Part shown: piece by piece, positions 38,289 through 46,575 of the stretch
Numbering within the stretch: the first letter of the stretch is position 1
Layout: every line of letters starts with the position of its first letter
Assembly: GCF_000786695.1 (NCBI RefSeq)
Contig: NZ_CP009962.1
Span: forward strand, 4,526,001 to 4,590,000
Reading direction: 5' to 3'
DNA length: 64,000 nt
Source: Collimonas arenae
GTDB taxonomy: Bacteria > Pseudomonadota > Gammaproteobacteria > Burkholderiales > Burkholderiaceae_D
The notes under the pieces: model-generated
The model's database searches: none
What the model was told of the DNA's origin: nothing
Seen by the model: only the letters and a program-made list of their open reading frames with translations
Position numbers and translations under genes: made by a program

Positions 38289-38451
38289 GGGAGTCAGTCG
38301 GACTTAGGAGATCGAAGCGAAAAAATAACTGAGCGAGGACAGATTTTGCCGGATTCGAAGTGTCAATAGCAAGCTATTGACCAAGAAGCTGGTGAAATAT
38401 GGAGCGCTCAGGTATTTTTGCAGCCGATCATCCTAAGTCCGACTGACTCCC
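38289..38451. repeat. Nested-hairpin element R5 (core family II)
   Basis: Arms 38289-38309 and 38431-38451 are a perfect 21-bp inverted repeat. Inside are a second stem CTGAGCG/CGCTCAG (38329-38335, 38405-38411) and an inner hairpin GTCAATAGC/GCTATTGAC (38362-38381). Its flank ATCGAAGCGAAAA and TGCAGCCGAT is shared with R6. It lies 209 bp upstream of the ntrB start, next to the DUF4124 terminator. Confidence 0.85.
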
Positions 38452-38462
38452 AATACCGGATA

Positions 38463-38492
38463 GGCAAAAATAAAGGCCGCGATTGCGGCCTT
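38463..38492 (-). terminator. Intrinsic terminator after the DUF4124 gene
   Basis: Perfect stem AAGGCCGC-GATT-GCGGCCTT; on the minus strand it is followed by a T-rich tract (complement of 38463-38472). It separates the DUF4124 transcript from ntrB. Confidence 0.85.
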
Positions 38493-38526
38493 ATGCATTA
38501 AGCAAGGTTGATACCATGCTGCAGGA

Positions 38527-39036
38527 TTACTTCAGATTCGACAGTTCCCGGTTGAGCGCGTCGATATTTTTCTCGCTGCGCGAGATATCTTCTTTCATCG
38601 ATGCCACGCGGTCCTGGTACTTGGCGTAGTTTTTCTCATTGCCTTGCCGTTCCGGCGTACCGTCGTTGTAGTCTTTCTTGAGGTCGGCGAGGCGCTGTTG
38701 CTCCTTGCTCAATTCATCTTGCAGGATCTGGCGACGATCGTTGTCGCGGGTTTTTTGCGTGCCGTTATCGACTTTCGGGAAATCGCTCGGGGTCGACGCC
38801 GCCGGTTTGCTGACAGAACCGCCTTCGCGCACCGGCTTGCTCGACGAAGTCACGGTCAACGGCGGCAGGCTGACGCGCTTGCAGCCTTTGGTGTCACCGG
38901 TATTCTTGTATTCCTTGACGCCATTCTGGTCAACGCAAAGAAAAACTTCGCTTTCGGCATGGGCAACGTTGGCAAGCATGCTGACTGCCGCCAACAGCAG
39001 AAATCCCGGGGAAAAACGCAACATGAGACGCTTCAT
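38527..39036 (-). CDS. DUF4124-domain exported protein
   Basis: 169 residues from MKRLMLRFSPGF, with a signal peptide ending near AHA-ES. Right after it is the DUF4124 motif VFLCVDQNGVKEYKNTG, with paired Cys (FLC ... KGCKRV). The C-terminal half is a long charged coiled coil (LQDELSKEQQRLADLKKDYN). Genes of this kind often lie between glnA and ntrB in beta-proteobacteria; the function is unknown. It has its own downstream terminator. Confidence 0.85.
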   Translation of the reverse strand: MKRLMLRFSPGFLLLAAVSMLANVAHAESEVFLCVDQNGVKEYKNTGDTKGCKRVSLPPLTVTSSSKPVREGGSVSKPAASTPSDFPKVDNGTQKTRDNDRRQILQDELSKEQQRLADLKKDYNDGTPERQGNEKNYAKYQDRVASMKEDISRSEKNIDALNRELSNLK

Positions 39037-39149
39037 AGATTTTCTTCGCAATTCAATGGAGTCGCTAGTTTATGTCAAGAAACTTCCAATGACAAACCAT
39101 CCCGCACAATATAATTTATGACAGCCGCACAGAGAAAACAAGCGTGCCA

Positions 39150-39186
39150 AAAAAACAAAAGGACAGGAAAAATTCCCTGTCCTTTT
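39150..39186 (-). terminator. Intrinsic terminator after glnA
   Basis: AAAAGGACAGG (39157-39167) pairs with CCTGTCCTTTT (39176-39186); on the minus strand the stem is followed by GTTTTTTTGG. It ends the glnA transcript before the DUF4124 gene. Confidence 0.88.
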
Positions 39187-39244
39187 TATCTTGCCGGCCA
39201 ATCTTGCGCTGTGCAAGAACGGCCGTCAAAACTTGCGCAATAAC

Positions 39245-40660
39245 TTACACCGAATAGTACATATCGAATTCGATCGGGTGCGTCGTCATGCGGAAGCGTT
39301 GCACTTCCTGCATCTTCAAGTCAAGGTAAGCATCGATCATGCTGTCGCTGAAGACGCCACCACGGGTCAGGAACTCGCGATCCTTGTCCAGCGCTTCCAG
39401 TGCTTCTTCCAGCGAAGCGCAAACGGTAGGAATCAGTTTGTCTTCTTCTGGCGGCAAATGGTACAGGTCCTTCGATGCTGCTTCGCCCGGATGGATCTTG
39501 TTTTGCACGCCATCCAGACCTGCCATCAGCAATGCTGCAAAGCACAGGTACGGGTTAGCCAGCGGATCTGGGAAGCGGGTTTCGATACGGCGGCCTTTTG
39601 GATTCGCCACGTGAGGAATACGGATCGAAGCCGAACGGTTACGCGCCGAGTACGCCAGCTTGACCGGTGCTTCGTAACCTGGAACCAGACGCTTGTACGA
39701 GTTGGTGCCTGGATTCGTGATCGCGTTCAGCGCCTTGGCGTGCTTGATGATGCCGCCGATGTAGAACAGCGCGAATTCGGACAGGCCTGCATAGCCGTCG
39801 CCAGCGAACAGGTTCTTGCCGTCTTTCCAAACCGATTGGTGCACGTGCATGCCGGAACCGTTGTCGCCAACGATAGGCTTTGGCATGAAAGTCGCTGTCT
39901 TGCCATAGGTGTGTGCAACGTTCCAGATCACGTATTTCATGTTCTGGGTCCAGTCGGCGCGCTCAACCAGGGTCGAGAACTTGGTGCCGATTTCATTCTG
40001 GCCGGCGCCAGCCACTTCGTGGTGATGCACTTCAACCGGGATGCCCAGCGATTCCAGGATCAGGCACATTTCCGAACGCATGTCCTGGAAGCTGTCGACT
40101 GGCGGAACTGGGAAATAGCCGCCCTTGACGGTAGGACGGTGGCCGGTGTTACCGCCTTCGAGCTTGGCGCCGGTGCTCCACGATGCTTCTTCGGAACCGA
40201 TCTTGACGAAGCAGCCCGACATGTCGGCACCCCAGCGGACGTCGTCGAAAATGAAGAATTCTGGTTCTGGACCGAAATAGGCGGTGTCGCCCAGGCCGGA
40301 TGATTTCAGGTAGGCTTCTGCGCGCTTGGCGATCGAACGCGGGTCGCGGTCATAGCCCTTGCCGTCAGATGGTTCGATCACGTCACATTGCATGAACAAT
40401 GTGGTTTCTTCCATGAACGGGTCGATGTTTGCAGTACTTGGATCCGGCATCAGCAACATGTCGGAAGCTTCAATACCCTTCCAGCCAGCAATAGAAGAGC
40501 CGTCGAATGCATGACCCGATTCGAATTTGTCGATATCGAAATGAGAGACAGGGACAGTTACGTGCTGTTCCTTGCCCTTGGTGTCAGCGAAGCGAAAATC
40601 AACGAATTTGACTTCGTTGTCTTTTGCCATTTTCAAGACTTCTGCGGCTGTCATTGCCAT
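39245..40660 (-). CDS. glnA: Glutamine synthetase, type I
   Basis: 471 residues, the usual GSI length. Motifs: [17 protein letters not shown] near residue 50, the ATP-binding and metal site region [20 protein letters not shown] near 265 and the adenylylation Tyr in [12 protein letters not shown] near 398. It makes glutamine from glutamate and ammonia. The enzyme is tuned by adenylylation and the gene by NtrBC. It heads glnA-DUF4124-ntrB-ntrC, with a terminator after glnA. Its 516 bp 5' region holds NtrC-like boxes, a sigma-70 promoter and element R6. Confidence 0.96.
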   Translation of the reverse strand: MAMTAAEVLKMAKDNEVKFVDFRFADTKGKEQHVTVPVSHFDIDKFESGHAFDGSSIAGWKGIEASDMLLMPDPSTANIDPFMEETTLFMQCDVIEPSDGKGYDRDPRSIAKRAEAYLKSSGLGDTAYFGPEPEFFIFDDVRWGADMSGCFVKIGSEEASWSTGAKLEGGNTGHRPTVKGGYFPVPPVDSFQDMRSEMCLILESLGIPVEVHHHEVAGAGQNEIGTKFSTLVERADWTQNMKYVIWNVAHTYGKTATFMPKPIVGDNGSGMHVHQSVWKDGKNLFAGDGYAGLSEFALFYIGGIIKHAKALNAITNPGTNSYKRLVPGYEAPVKLAYSARNRSASIRIPHVANPKGRRIETRFPDPLANPYLCFAALLMAGLDGVQNKIHPGEAASKDLYHLPPEEDKLIPTVCASLEEALEALDKDREFLTRGGVFSDSMIDAYLDLKMQEVQRFRMTTHPIEFDMYYSV

Positions 40661-40775
40661 GTGAATCTCCTAAGGAATATGAAAATACTGCTAGTGAATT
40701 GTGCGCACCAGTCCAGGATCTGTTGCGCGCAAAATTCAGCATCGCAGTAACATCGTGGACAGGAAGTGAGAAGAT

Positions 40776-40840
40776 GGAGACTCTCGGATTTAGGGAATCG
40801 AGGCGAAAATGCAGCCGATTGCTTAAATCCGAGAACCTCC
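40776..40840. repeat. Nested-hairpin element R6 (core family II, short form)
   Basis: Arms 40776-40792 and 40824-40840 pair at 15 of 17 positions, with an 11-bp perfect part TCTCGGATTTA. Inside, AATCGAGGCGAAAA and TGCAGCCGATT match the flanks of R5; the R5 inner stem region is missing. It lies in the glnA leader, downstream of the predicted promoter. Confidence 0.8.
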
Positions 40841-40935
40841 CAGACCGAACAGCAACTTTCAGTACGACCAGAACTCAGGCAGGATGATAGCAGAATCCAT
40901 GCCACCATCCGTCCGTGTAACTGTTCATAGTCGGT

Positions 40936-40964
40936 ATTGTAATTAGCTAGTTTAAAAGGCTCAA
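40936..40964 (-). promoter_or_regulatory. Predicted sigma-70 promoter of glnA
   Basis: On the minus strand TTGAGC and TACAAT are separated by 17 bp (complement of 40959-40964 and 40936-40941). Transcription would start near 40929, giving a leader of about 270 nt that includes R6. Confidence 0.5.
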
Positions 40965-41050
40965 TTCAGGCTGAATTTGGGCTTTTCCTTTCGATCAGCC
41001 TAGGTATTGGGAAAATCATAAGTCACCACATCGGTGCAAGCACTTTCGAT

Positions 41051-41107
41051 GGCACCGTTTTCGTGCAATCGATTGGATAAAATGATGTTTTGCGCAATTT
41101 TGGTGCA
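41051..41107. promoter_or_regulatory. Two NtrC-like boxes upstream of glnA
   Basis: 41051-41067 (GGCACC-N5-CGTGCA) and 41091-41107 (TGCGCA-N5-GGTGCA) each match the NtrC consensus TGCACC-N5-GGTGCA at 10 of 12 positions, with centres 40 bp apart, like tandem enhancer sites. No clear sigma-54 promoter (GG-N10-GC) was found below them. Confidence 0.6.
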
Positions 41108-41176
41108 CAAGACAATAAATTAAGACCATTTAAGACCATTATTTGATAAACCAGCAACTCCTCCAGGAGAAATAGC

Positions 41177-41638
41177 ATGACCAGCAGCGAACTCTTCACC
41201 ATAGCGAAACAACGCGGTCAAAACGATCAGCTTCCGTATGCCGGCGCCGTTACCCCCGGCGAGGCATTCGCCCTGCTGGAAGCGGACGCCGCCACTATTC
41301 TTGTCGATGTCCGCACCAATGCCGAGCGCGACTGGGTTGGCCGGGTTTCGATTGCCGGAGCGCAGCACGCGGCGGCGCAATGGTCGCAATATCCGGGTGG
41401 CGTGCAGAACCCGGATTTCCTGGCGCAATTGGCGCAGATCGCGGAAAAAGGCACGCCCCTATTGTTCCTTTGCCGTTCCGGCGTCCGTTCGCAGCACGCA
41501 GCCAAACTGGCGACCGAACATGGCTATGTCAACTGCTTCAATATTCTGGAAGGTTTCGAGGGCGACAAGGACAATAACGGCCACCGCAAGAACGTCAACG
41601 GCTGGTGCAAAGCGGGCTTGCCTTGGATGGGCGCCTAG
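41177..41638 (+). CDS. Rhodanese-like sulfurtransferase
   Basis: 153 residues, one rhodanese domain with DVRTNAERDWVG near residue 40 and the active-site loop LFLCRSGVRS near residue 96, where Cys carries the persulfide. The six-residue loop after Cys fits a sulfur-transferring rhodanese. AGGAG precedes the start. It runs divergently from glnA, and its promoter shares the NtrC-box region. Confidence 0.85.
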   Translation: MTSSELFTIAKQRGQNDQLPYAGAVTPGEAFALLEADAATILVDVRTNAERDWVGRVSIAGAQHAAAQWSQYPGGVQNPDFLAQLAQIAEKGTPLLFLCRSGVRSQHAAKLATEHGYVNCFNILEGFEGDKDNNGHRKNVNGWCKAGLPWMGA

Positions 41639-41658
41639 AACTTCTCAGTTCTGGATTT

Positions 41659-42153
41659 TTATGACTTCTGATAGGCCAGGATACGGTTCTCGTATTTCTG
41701 GTCGTCAATCACGTGCCAGGCCATCCCGATGTCGGTGAACCCGTAGGCCTTGTAAAAGGCGAGCGCACGAGTGTTGCCGGCCCAAGCCTTAAGCCAGAGC
41801 AGCTTGCCGGCGTGTTTCATTGCATGGTCCAACAGTGCGCGGCCGATGCCGCGGCCATGAAAATGTTCCTGCACGTACAAGGTGTCGACTTCGACGCCGC
41901 CGTAGTTTTGTTCCTCGCATGGCGAGTCGAGATCCAGCAGGATATAGCCAAGCAGGTTGGCGCCATCCACTTCCACTAACAGGCGGTAATCAGTATCGGC
42001 AATTACCTCTTGAAAATATGCAGGCGTGAAGATGGTGAGGACTTCGCGTGCAAGGTCATCGCTGACGCCTTCGGTGGCGTAAGTATGTAGCCAGACCTGT
42101 ATCGACAAAGCGGTCAGGTTCATGCAATCGGCTGCTACTGCGTCGCGGATCAA
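41659..42153 (-). CDS. GNAT N-acetyltransferase
   Basis: 164 residues. It has the acetyl-CoA motif VQEHFHGRGIGRALLDHAMK and the later LWLKAWAGNTRALAFYKAYG, both characteristic of GNAT. The acceptor is unknown. It is convergent with the rhodanese gene and follows the Pyr2C reductase gene by 33 bp on the same strand, so it may be in the same operon. Confidence 0.8.
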   Translation of the reverse strand: MIRDAVAADCMNLTALSIQVWLHTYATEGVSDDLAREVLTIFTPAYFQEVIADTDYRLLVEVDGANLLGYILLDLDSPCEEQNYGGVEVDTLYVQEHFHGRGIGRALLDHAMKHAGKLLWLKAWAGNTRALAFYKAYGFTDIGMAWHVIDDQKYENRILAYQKS

Positions 42154-42186
42154 ATTCCACTCCTTGCTTAATCTTAATAATGGATT

Positions 42187-43110
42187 TCAGCTGGCAAGCG
42201 AGGCAATCGCCACCCGCGCGGCGGCCAGGTCCCAGGCTGCCTGGCCAACGGTTTTGTATACCGGCAGCGCCGCTTGCTGCACAAAACCGTGGGCCAGCAC
42301 ATCGGGCAATTCACGCACCTTGCTCCAGTCGATCTGCGCTTGCAACAAGTCCCCCGCTTCGTGTTTGGCGCCTGCCAGGCAGTCCACCACCACAGTACGG
42401 CTATGCAAAAGCTCGGCCGGAAATTCCACCATGTCGGGCTTGAACGCGCCGACGCCGATCGCCAGCGTGTCGGCCGCGATATTAACCGGTATCACCGCAG
42501 TACGCGAGGTGGTCAAGGCTATCACCAAGTCGGTATGCGGTAATTCAGTAGCTAATTTATCCGCAGCCACGGGCTTGACCGTGATGTGCGGATGACGCAA
42601 CTGCAATGCATCGCAAAAGGCTTTCGTCTTCGGCAAATCACGGGCGGAGATCCAGAATTCGCTGACGCCGAAATAATCAACCAGGCCATCGGCATGCGCG
42701 ATGGCCTGGACGCCGGTACCGATCAGCAAGGCCGATTTCGGCTTGAACGGCAGCAAAGCCTCGATGCCGAGCAAGCTGACCGCAGCGGTGCGGCGCGCGG
42801 TAACGGTTGGTCCGTGCAACAGCGCCAGGCGGTGGCCGCTGGCGGCATCGAATACCACCACTTCGCCCTGGATCGCCGGTAACTGATGCTGCGCATTATT
42901 GGCGTGCACCGTGATCAGCTTGGTCATGCCGATATCGGCGGCGACCGCCGGCATGCATAGCAGCACGCTAGCCTTGTCGATCTCCACCACCATGCGTTCG
43001 GGGGCGTTGATCTTGCCTTCGCGCAGTTGCTGCGCAACTTTTACCAGCGCAGGCACCAGCGCAGAATACGGTAGCGCGGCGGCGGTCTGTTGAGCGTCGA
43101 GAATTTGCAT
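42187..43110 (-). CDS. Ornithine cyclodeaminase/mu-crystallin family; probable pyrroline-2-carboxylate reductase
   Basis: 307 residues from ATG 43110 (MQILDAQQTAAALPY); the longer frame starts inside element R7 and its first 38 codons are the repeat. Family features: the Rossmann motif KSALLIGTGVQAIAHADGLV and NDAQHQ-like entry VHANNAQHQLPA. Next to a trans-3-hydroxy-L-proline dehydratase, the best fit is the NAD(P)H reductase LhpI, which turns delta1-pyrroline-2-carboxylate into L-proline. It is 11 codons from R7, which separates the two genes. Confidence 0.75.
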   Translation of the reverse strand: MQILDAQQTAAALPYSALVPALVKVAQQLREGKINAPERMVVEIDKASVLLCMPAVAADIGMTKLITVHANNAQHQLPAIQGEVVVFDAASGHRLALLHGPTVTARRTAAVSLLGIEALLPFKPKSALLIGTGVQAIAHADGLVDYFGVSEFWISARDLPKTKAFCDALQLRHPHITVKPVAADKLATELPHTDLVIALTTSRTAVIPVNIAADTLAIGVGAFKPDMVEFPAELLHSRTVVVDCLAGAKHEAGDLLQAQIDWSKVRELPDVLAHGFVQQAALPVYKTVGQAAWDLAAARVAIASLAS

Positions 43111-43130
43111 TTGTCTGCGAACCATTCCTA

Positions 43131-43232
43131 AGAGGCTGTTGCAAACACAGCTGGCTAGGCGCGCCGACGAAGACAGTACGAGTAGTACGGCTAGGAGGGG
43201 CAACAACGCCAGATGTGTTTGCAACAGCCTCT
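43131..43232 (+). repeat. Nested-hairpin element R7 (core family I, reference copy)
   Basis: Arms 43131-43149 and 43214-43232 are a perfect 19-bp inverted repeat. Core: GGCGCGCCGACGAAGACAG, inner hairpin GTAC-GAGTA-GTAC, GGCTAGGAGG, GCAACAACGCC. It lies between the two hydroxyproline genes, 9 nt after the dehydratase stop and 20 bp from the reductase ATG. Confidence 0.9.
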
Positions 43233-43240
43233 AAATCACA

Positions 43241-44251
43241 TTAGCGCAAGAAGAAACCTTGCGGGAAAGGGTCGCTGTCTTCCAGCACCCATTGATTAAA
43301 GCCCATGATATGCGCGTTGCCGGTCACCTCAGTGATGGCGGCGTCGAATTCGCCGACCTTGGCGGTCTCGGTGACGCGCACCCGGAAACAGCTGCCTACA
43401 ATGCTTTCATTAACCAAGGTCTGGTTCAATGCCAGCTTCTGGCGCAAGAATAATTGCGCGGCGCGGCCCGAGGTGCCGGTGCCAGTCGGTGAACGGTCCA
43501 CTTCGCGGTCCGCAAAGATGCAGACATTGGCCTGGTCCGCAGCTGGATTGTTCGGGGCGCCGTCGATGATGGTGCCGTACAGGCTATCCAGCCCCGGTTC
43601 CAGCGGATGCTGGATCTTTACCTGGTCCTTGACGGCCTGCTTGGTTTCGGCGCCCAGCTGGATCAGTTGCCGCACCTGCTCCGGCTTGATCCGGACTCCA
43701 GCCTGGTCGCCGTTCATGTAGTAATAAAACGCGCCGCCGAACACGATATCGCCAGTCACCTTGCCAAAGCTCGGCGTCTCGACTTCAACATCGCGCCGAT
43801 AGATAAATGCTGGTACGTTGCGAAACGTCACCGCGCCTGCACGCTGGCCGTCCCACTCGACCTGGGCTTCGATAAATCCGGCTGGCGTGTCAAACCCTAT
43901 CCGCGTCAGCGGCACAGTGCGTTCGACATGGTTCAGCTCGACCAGCACCTTGCCCAGCGCGATGATGCCATGGCCGCACATGTCGCTATAACCTTCGTTA
44001 TGGATGAAGATCACGCCGAAATCGGCGGCCGGCGTGACCGGCGGCAGCAAGTAGGCGCCGTACATGTCGGCATGGCCGCGCGGCTCGTTCATCAGGAACT
44101 GGCGCAAGTCGTCGCGTTGCGCCTTGAGCCAGCTGCGGCGTTCAAGAATGGTCTTGCCTGGGACTGGCGGCAAGCCGGAAATCACGATGCGCAGCGGTTC
44201 ACCGCCGGTGTGTGCATCGACCGTGTGGATGGTGCGTGTGTAACTCAGCAT
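43241..44251 (-). CDS. Trans-3-hydroxy-L-proline dehydratase (proline racemase family)
   Basis: 336 residues. The first catalytic Cys is in YSDMCGHGIIALGK; in the second active site motif, DRSPTGTGTSG, the usual Cys of proline racemase and 4-hydroxyproline epimerase is Thr. This Cys/Thr pair is the mark of trans-3-hydroxy-L-proline dehydratases, which make delta1-pyrroline-2-carboxylate. The substrate then goes to the reductase gene downstream. The binding protein gene 110 bp upstream (44362-45489) may supply an amino acid substrate. Confidence 0.82.
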   Translation of the reverse strand: MLSYTRTIHTVDAHTGGEPLRIVISGLPPVPGKTILERRSWLKAQRDDLRQFLMNEPRGHADMYGAYLLPPVTPAADFGVIFIHNEGYSDMCGHGIIALGKVLVELNHVERTVPLTRIGFDTPAGFIEAQVEWDGQRAGAVTFRNVPAFIYRRDVEVETPSFGKVTGDIVFGGAFYYYMNGDQAGVRIKPEQVRQLIQLGAETKQAVKDQVKIQHPLEPGLDSLYGTIIDGAPNNPAADQANVCIFADREVDRSPTGTGTSGRAAQLFLRQKLALNQTLVNESIVGSCFRVRVTETAKVGEFDAAITEVTGNAHIMGFNQWVLEDSDPFPQGFFLR

Positions 44252-44314
44252 GGGATTTTCTTGAGAAAACGGAAAAGAATTGCATGAACCACTGCAAGGT
44301 GGAGCGAAGGCAGC

Positions 44315-44352
44315 AAAAAAACAGGCCGGGTACGCGTAGCGCAGCCCGGCCT
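44315..44352 (-). terminator. Intrinsic terminator after the LivK-like gene
   Basis: AGGCCGGG (44323-44330) pairs with CCCGGCCT (44345-44352); on the minus strand it is followed by GTTTTTTTG. Confidence 0.85.
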
Positions 44353-44361
44353 CGATGGTGC

Positions 44362-45489
44362 TTAGTAGCTGGTCAGCGGTACTGGTGCGCCACCCTTGAA
44401 GTTGTACACCGTCACTGGCGACTGCTTCAGGTCGTGGTTGGTGTCGAATTCATACTCGCCGGCGACGCCCTTGTAGTGGATCTTTTCGAGTGCCGACACG
44501 TATTGCTTAGGATCGACCGAGTTGGCTTCTTTCATCGCCTGGGCGATCACCATCATGCCGTCGTAGAACGAAGCTGCATAAGTCTCTGCAGGACGGCTGT
44601 AACGCTTCTGGTAATCAGCTGCGAAGGTCTTGCCGGAAGCCAGTTTGTCCAGCATGGCGCCACCCTGAGTGCAATACACCTGGTCGGTAATCGCATCGCC
44701 GCCCAGACGGCCCATTTCCGGTGCGCAGATACCATCGCCGCCCAGGAACTTGGCGCTCACGCCCAGCTGTTTCATCTGGCGCATCATAGGACCGCCCTGT
44801 GGCGAGTAGCCGCCGTAGAAAATCGCGTCCGGTTTCTTGGACTTGATGGAGGTCAGGATAGCGGTGAAATCGGTTGCCTTGTCGTTGGTGAAGTCATTGC
44901 CGAGCACTTTGATGCCGTTGGCTTTGGCGACTTTGGAAAATTCTTCCGCCAGGCCCTGGCCGTAAGCGGTACGGTCGTCGATGATCGATACGGTCTTGAC
45001 CTTCAGTTCCTTGGCTGCATACAGCGCCATCTTGCCGCCCAGCTGGCTGTCGCTGGCCGCTACCCGGAATACCGAGTGGAAGCCTTGCAACGTAACCTTC
45101 GGATTGGAAGCCACGGTGCCCATGACGATGCCGGCATCGTTATACACGCGCGAAGCAGGAATCGTCACGCCCGAGTTGTAAGGACCTACCACCGCCTTGA
45201 CGCCCTGGTCAACCAGCTTTTGCGCAACGCTGACGCCAGCGCGCGGATCGGCCTGGTCATCTTCCATCATCGCTTCAAACTTGATTTTCTTGCCGCCGAT
45301 AACCAATCCCTGGCTATTCAGCTTGTCGATCGCCATGGCCAGACCGCCTTGGTTGTCGCGGCCTGCCGATGCCTGTGGGCCGGTCAGCGGGCTGCTAAAG
45401 CCGATCTTTACAACTTGTGTCTCCTGCGCCATTGCGAGCGCTGGGAATGCTGCCAACATAACCATCATCAATTTGGTCCGTGCGTACAT
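44362..45489 (-). CDS. Branched-chain amino acid ABC substrate-binding protein (LivK-like)
   Basis: 375 residues with a signal peptide ending near AMA-QE. Type I periplasmic binding protein features: KIGFSSPLTGPQASAGRDNQ, VVGPYNSGVTIPASRVY and ASFYDGMMVIAQAMKEANS. AAGGAA precedes the ATG. No permease or ATPase is adjacent, so it may serve a transporter encoded elsewhere. Position 110 bp upstream of the hydroxyproline gene suggests an amino acid or imino acid ligand, but a terminator lies between. Confidence 0.85.
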   Translation of the reverse strand: MYARTKLMMVMLAAFPALAMAQETQVVKIGFSSPLTGPQASAGRDNQGGLAMAIDKLNSQGLVIGGKKIKFEAMMEDDQADPRAGVSVAQKLVDQGVKAVVGPYNSGVTIPASRVYNDAGIVMGTVASNPKVTLQGFHSVFRVAASDSQLGGKMALYAAKELKVKTVSIIDDRTAYGQGLAEEFSKVAKANGIKVLGNDFTNDKATDFTAILTSIKSKKPDAIFYGGYSPQGGPMMRQMKQLGVSAKFLGGDGICAPEMGRLGGDAITDQVYCTQGGAMLDKLASGKTFAADYQKRYSRPAETYAASFYDGMMVIAQAMKEANSVDPKQYVSALEKIHYKGVAGEYEFDTNHDLKQSPVTVYNFKGGAPVPLTSY

Positions 45490-45741
45490 GGCTTTTCCTT
45501 TCGTCTGTCTTTAATATAATGTTTTTTTAATAACGGCACCCATCGTTAGGCGTGGGAGTCCGGGGGACGGCTCTTGCAGATCGAATCCTAGCAGGGACAC
45601 CGCCACATTAAATTCTTTTATGCGGCGGCTTCTCCGTAGATTCGATGGAAAAAAAGCGTGATTTAACCCGGATTTTAGTTGCTATCCGTCAGATTGGGAA
45701 ACAAAACGTCCGAGCGCAGAGGCCGGTGGAGAGAATAATAT

Positions 45742-46566
45742 TCAGTGGCAGTCGGGCACGTTCTGATCCAGATAGACTTCAAACGCGACATCGTTGATCC
45801 ATGTTTTTTGATTGTCGGCCCAATAGCTGCCGCGACTCCACTCCTGGTTCAATCGCTGCAGATAGCTAGCTAGCTCGCCGTCTTTCGGCCGCAAGACGAA
45901 AGTCAGCCTGGCAGCACTGGCGCTGAGCGGCAGGCTGGCTGAGAATTTTTTCCACTCGGGTAAAGCGAGCATGCCGTTCAGCACTGCATCGTCATGCATG
46001 GCGGCGTCGCAACCTCCCGTCCTGAGCGCCAGTAAAGCGTCGGCCGGGGCCTTGTATATTTTTTCTACGGCGGCGTAATTTTTCCCCATGGCGCCGATAT
46101 AGCGACTGCCTTGCGCCATGCAGATGCTGCGGCCCTTGAGCTGCGCCAGACGCTTGATATCGGTGTCGTTACGCATGATCAGCTTGGGGCTGGCTTGATA
46201 GGCAGTAGGAAGCAGGCTGGCATTGACGCGCAAGATATCTGCATCGGCTTCGGTCAGATCCAGCAAAAGCAAATCAACCTTTCCTTGCGCCAGCATTTGC
46301 AGACGATTTTGCGCCGTCACTTTCACCGTCACCAGATGCACGCCCAATTGCTTGGCCAGATCCTCGGCTACCGTGTGATCGAAACTCTCGGGCGTCCGGT
46401 ACTTGGCCCCTGCGACGTACTGCGGAACGACATAACTGACGCCAACCACCAGTTTTCCACGCTGCATGATTTTCTGCACGGTCGCGGCCGAAGCGCTAAT
46501 TTGCAAAGTACAGGCCAGCAGCAGGAGCGTAACTGCATGATGGAAAAATTGCGAAGGCGCACTCAT
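45742..46566 (-). CDS. Family-3 solute-binding protein
   Basis: 274 residues from MSAPSQFFHHAVTLLLL; the longer frame starts with TTG. Signal peptide, then VQKIMQRGKLVVGVSYVVPQ, VTAQNRLQMLAQGKVDLLLL and GRSICMAQGSRYIGAM, all typical of amino acid binding proteins (SBP_bac_3). It lacks its own permease but begins 10 bp after the stop of a sulfonate-type permease gene, so one operon has two binding proteins of different classes. Confidence 0.78.
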   Translation of the reverse strand: MSAPSQFFHHAVTLLLLACTLQISASAATVQKIMQRGKLVVGVSYVVPQYVAGAKYRTPESFDHTVAEDLAKQLGVHLVTVKVTAQNRLQMLAQGKVDLLLLDLTEADADILRVNASLLPTAYQASPKLIMRNDTDIKRLAQLKGRSICMAQGSRYIGAMGKNYAAVEKIYKAPADALLALRTGGCDAAMHDDAVLNGMLALPEWKKFSASLPLSASAARLTFVLRPKDGELASYLQRLNQEWSRGSYWADNQKTWINDVAFEVYLDQNVPDCH

Positions 46567-46575
46567 GGAAATCAA

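Noticed and set aside
40936-41067. Sigma-54 promoter of glnA
   Set aside because: I looked for GG-N10-GC on the minus strand below the NtrC boxes and found none that fits well.
43111-43224. 38-codon N-terminal extension of the OCD-family gene
   Set aside because: The extension is the translation of hairpin element R7 and is similar to a frame opened by R3. The ATG at 43110 is the natural start.
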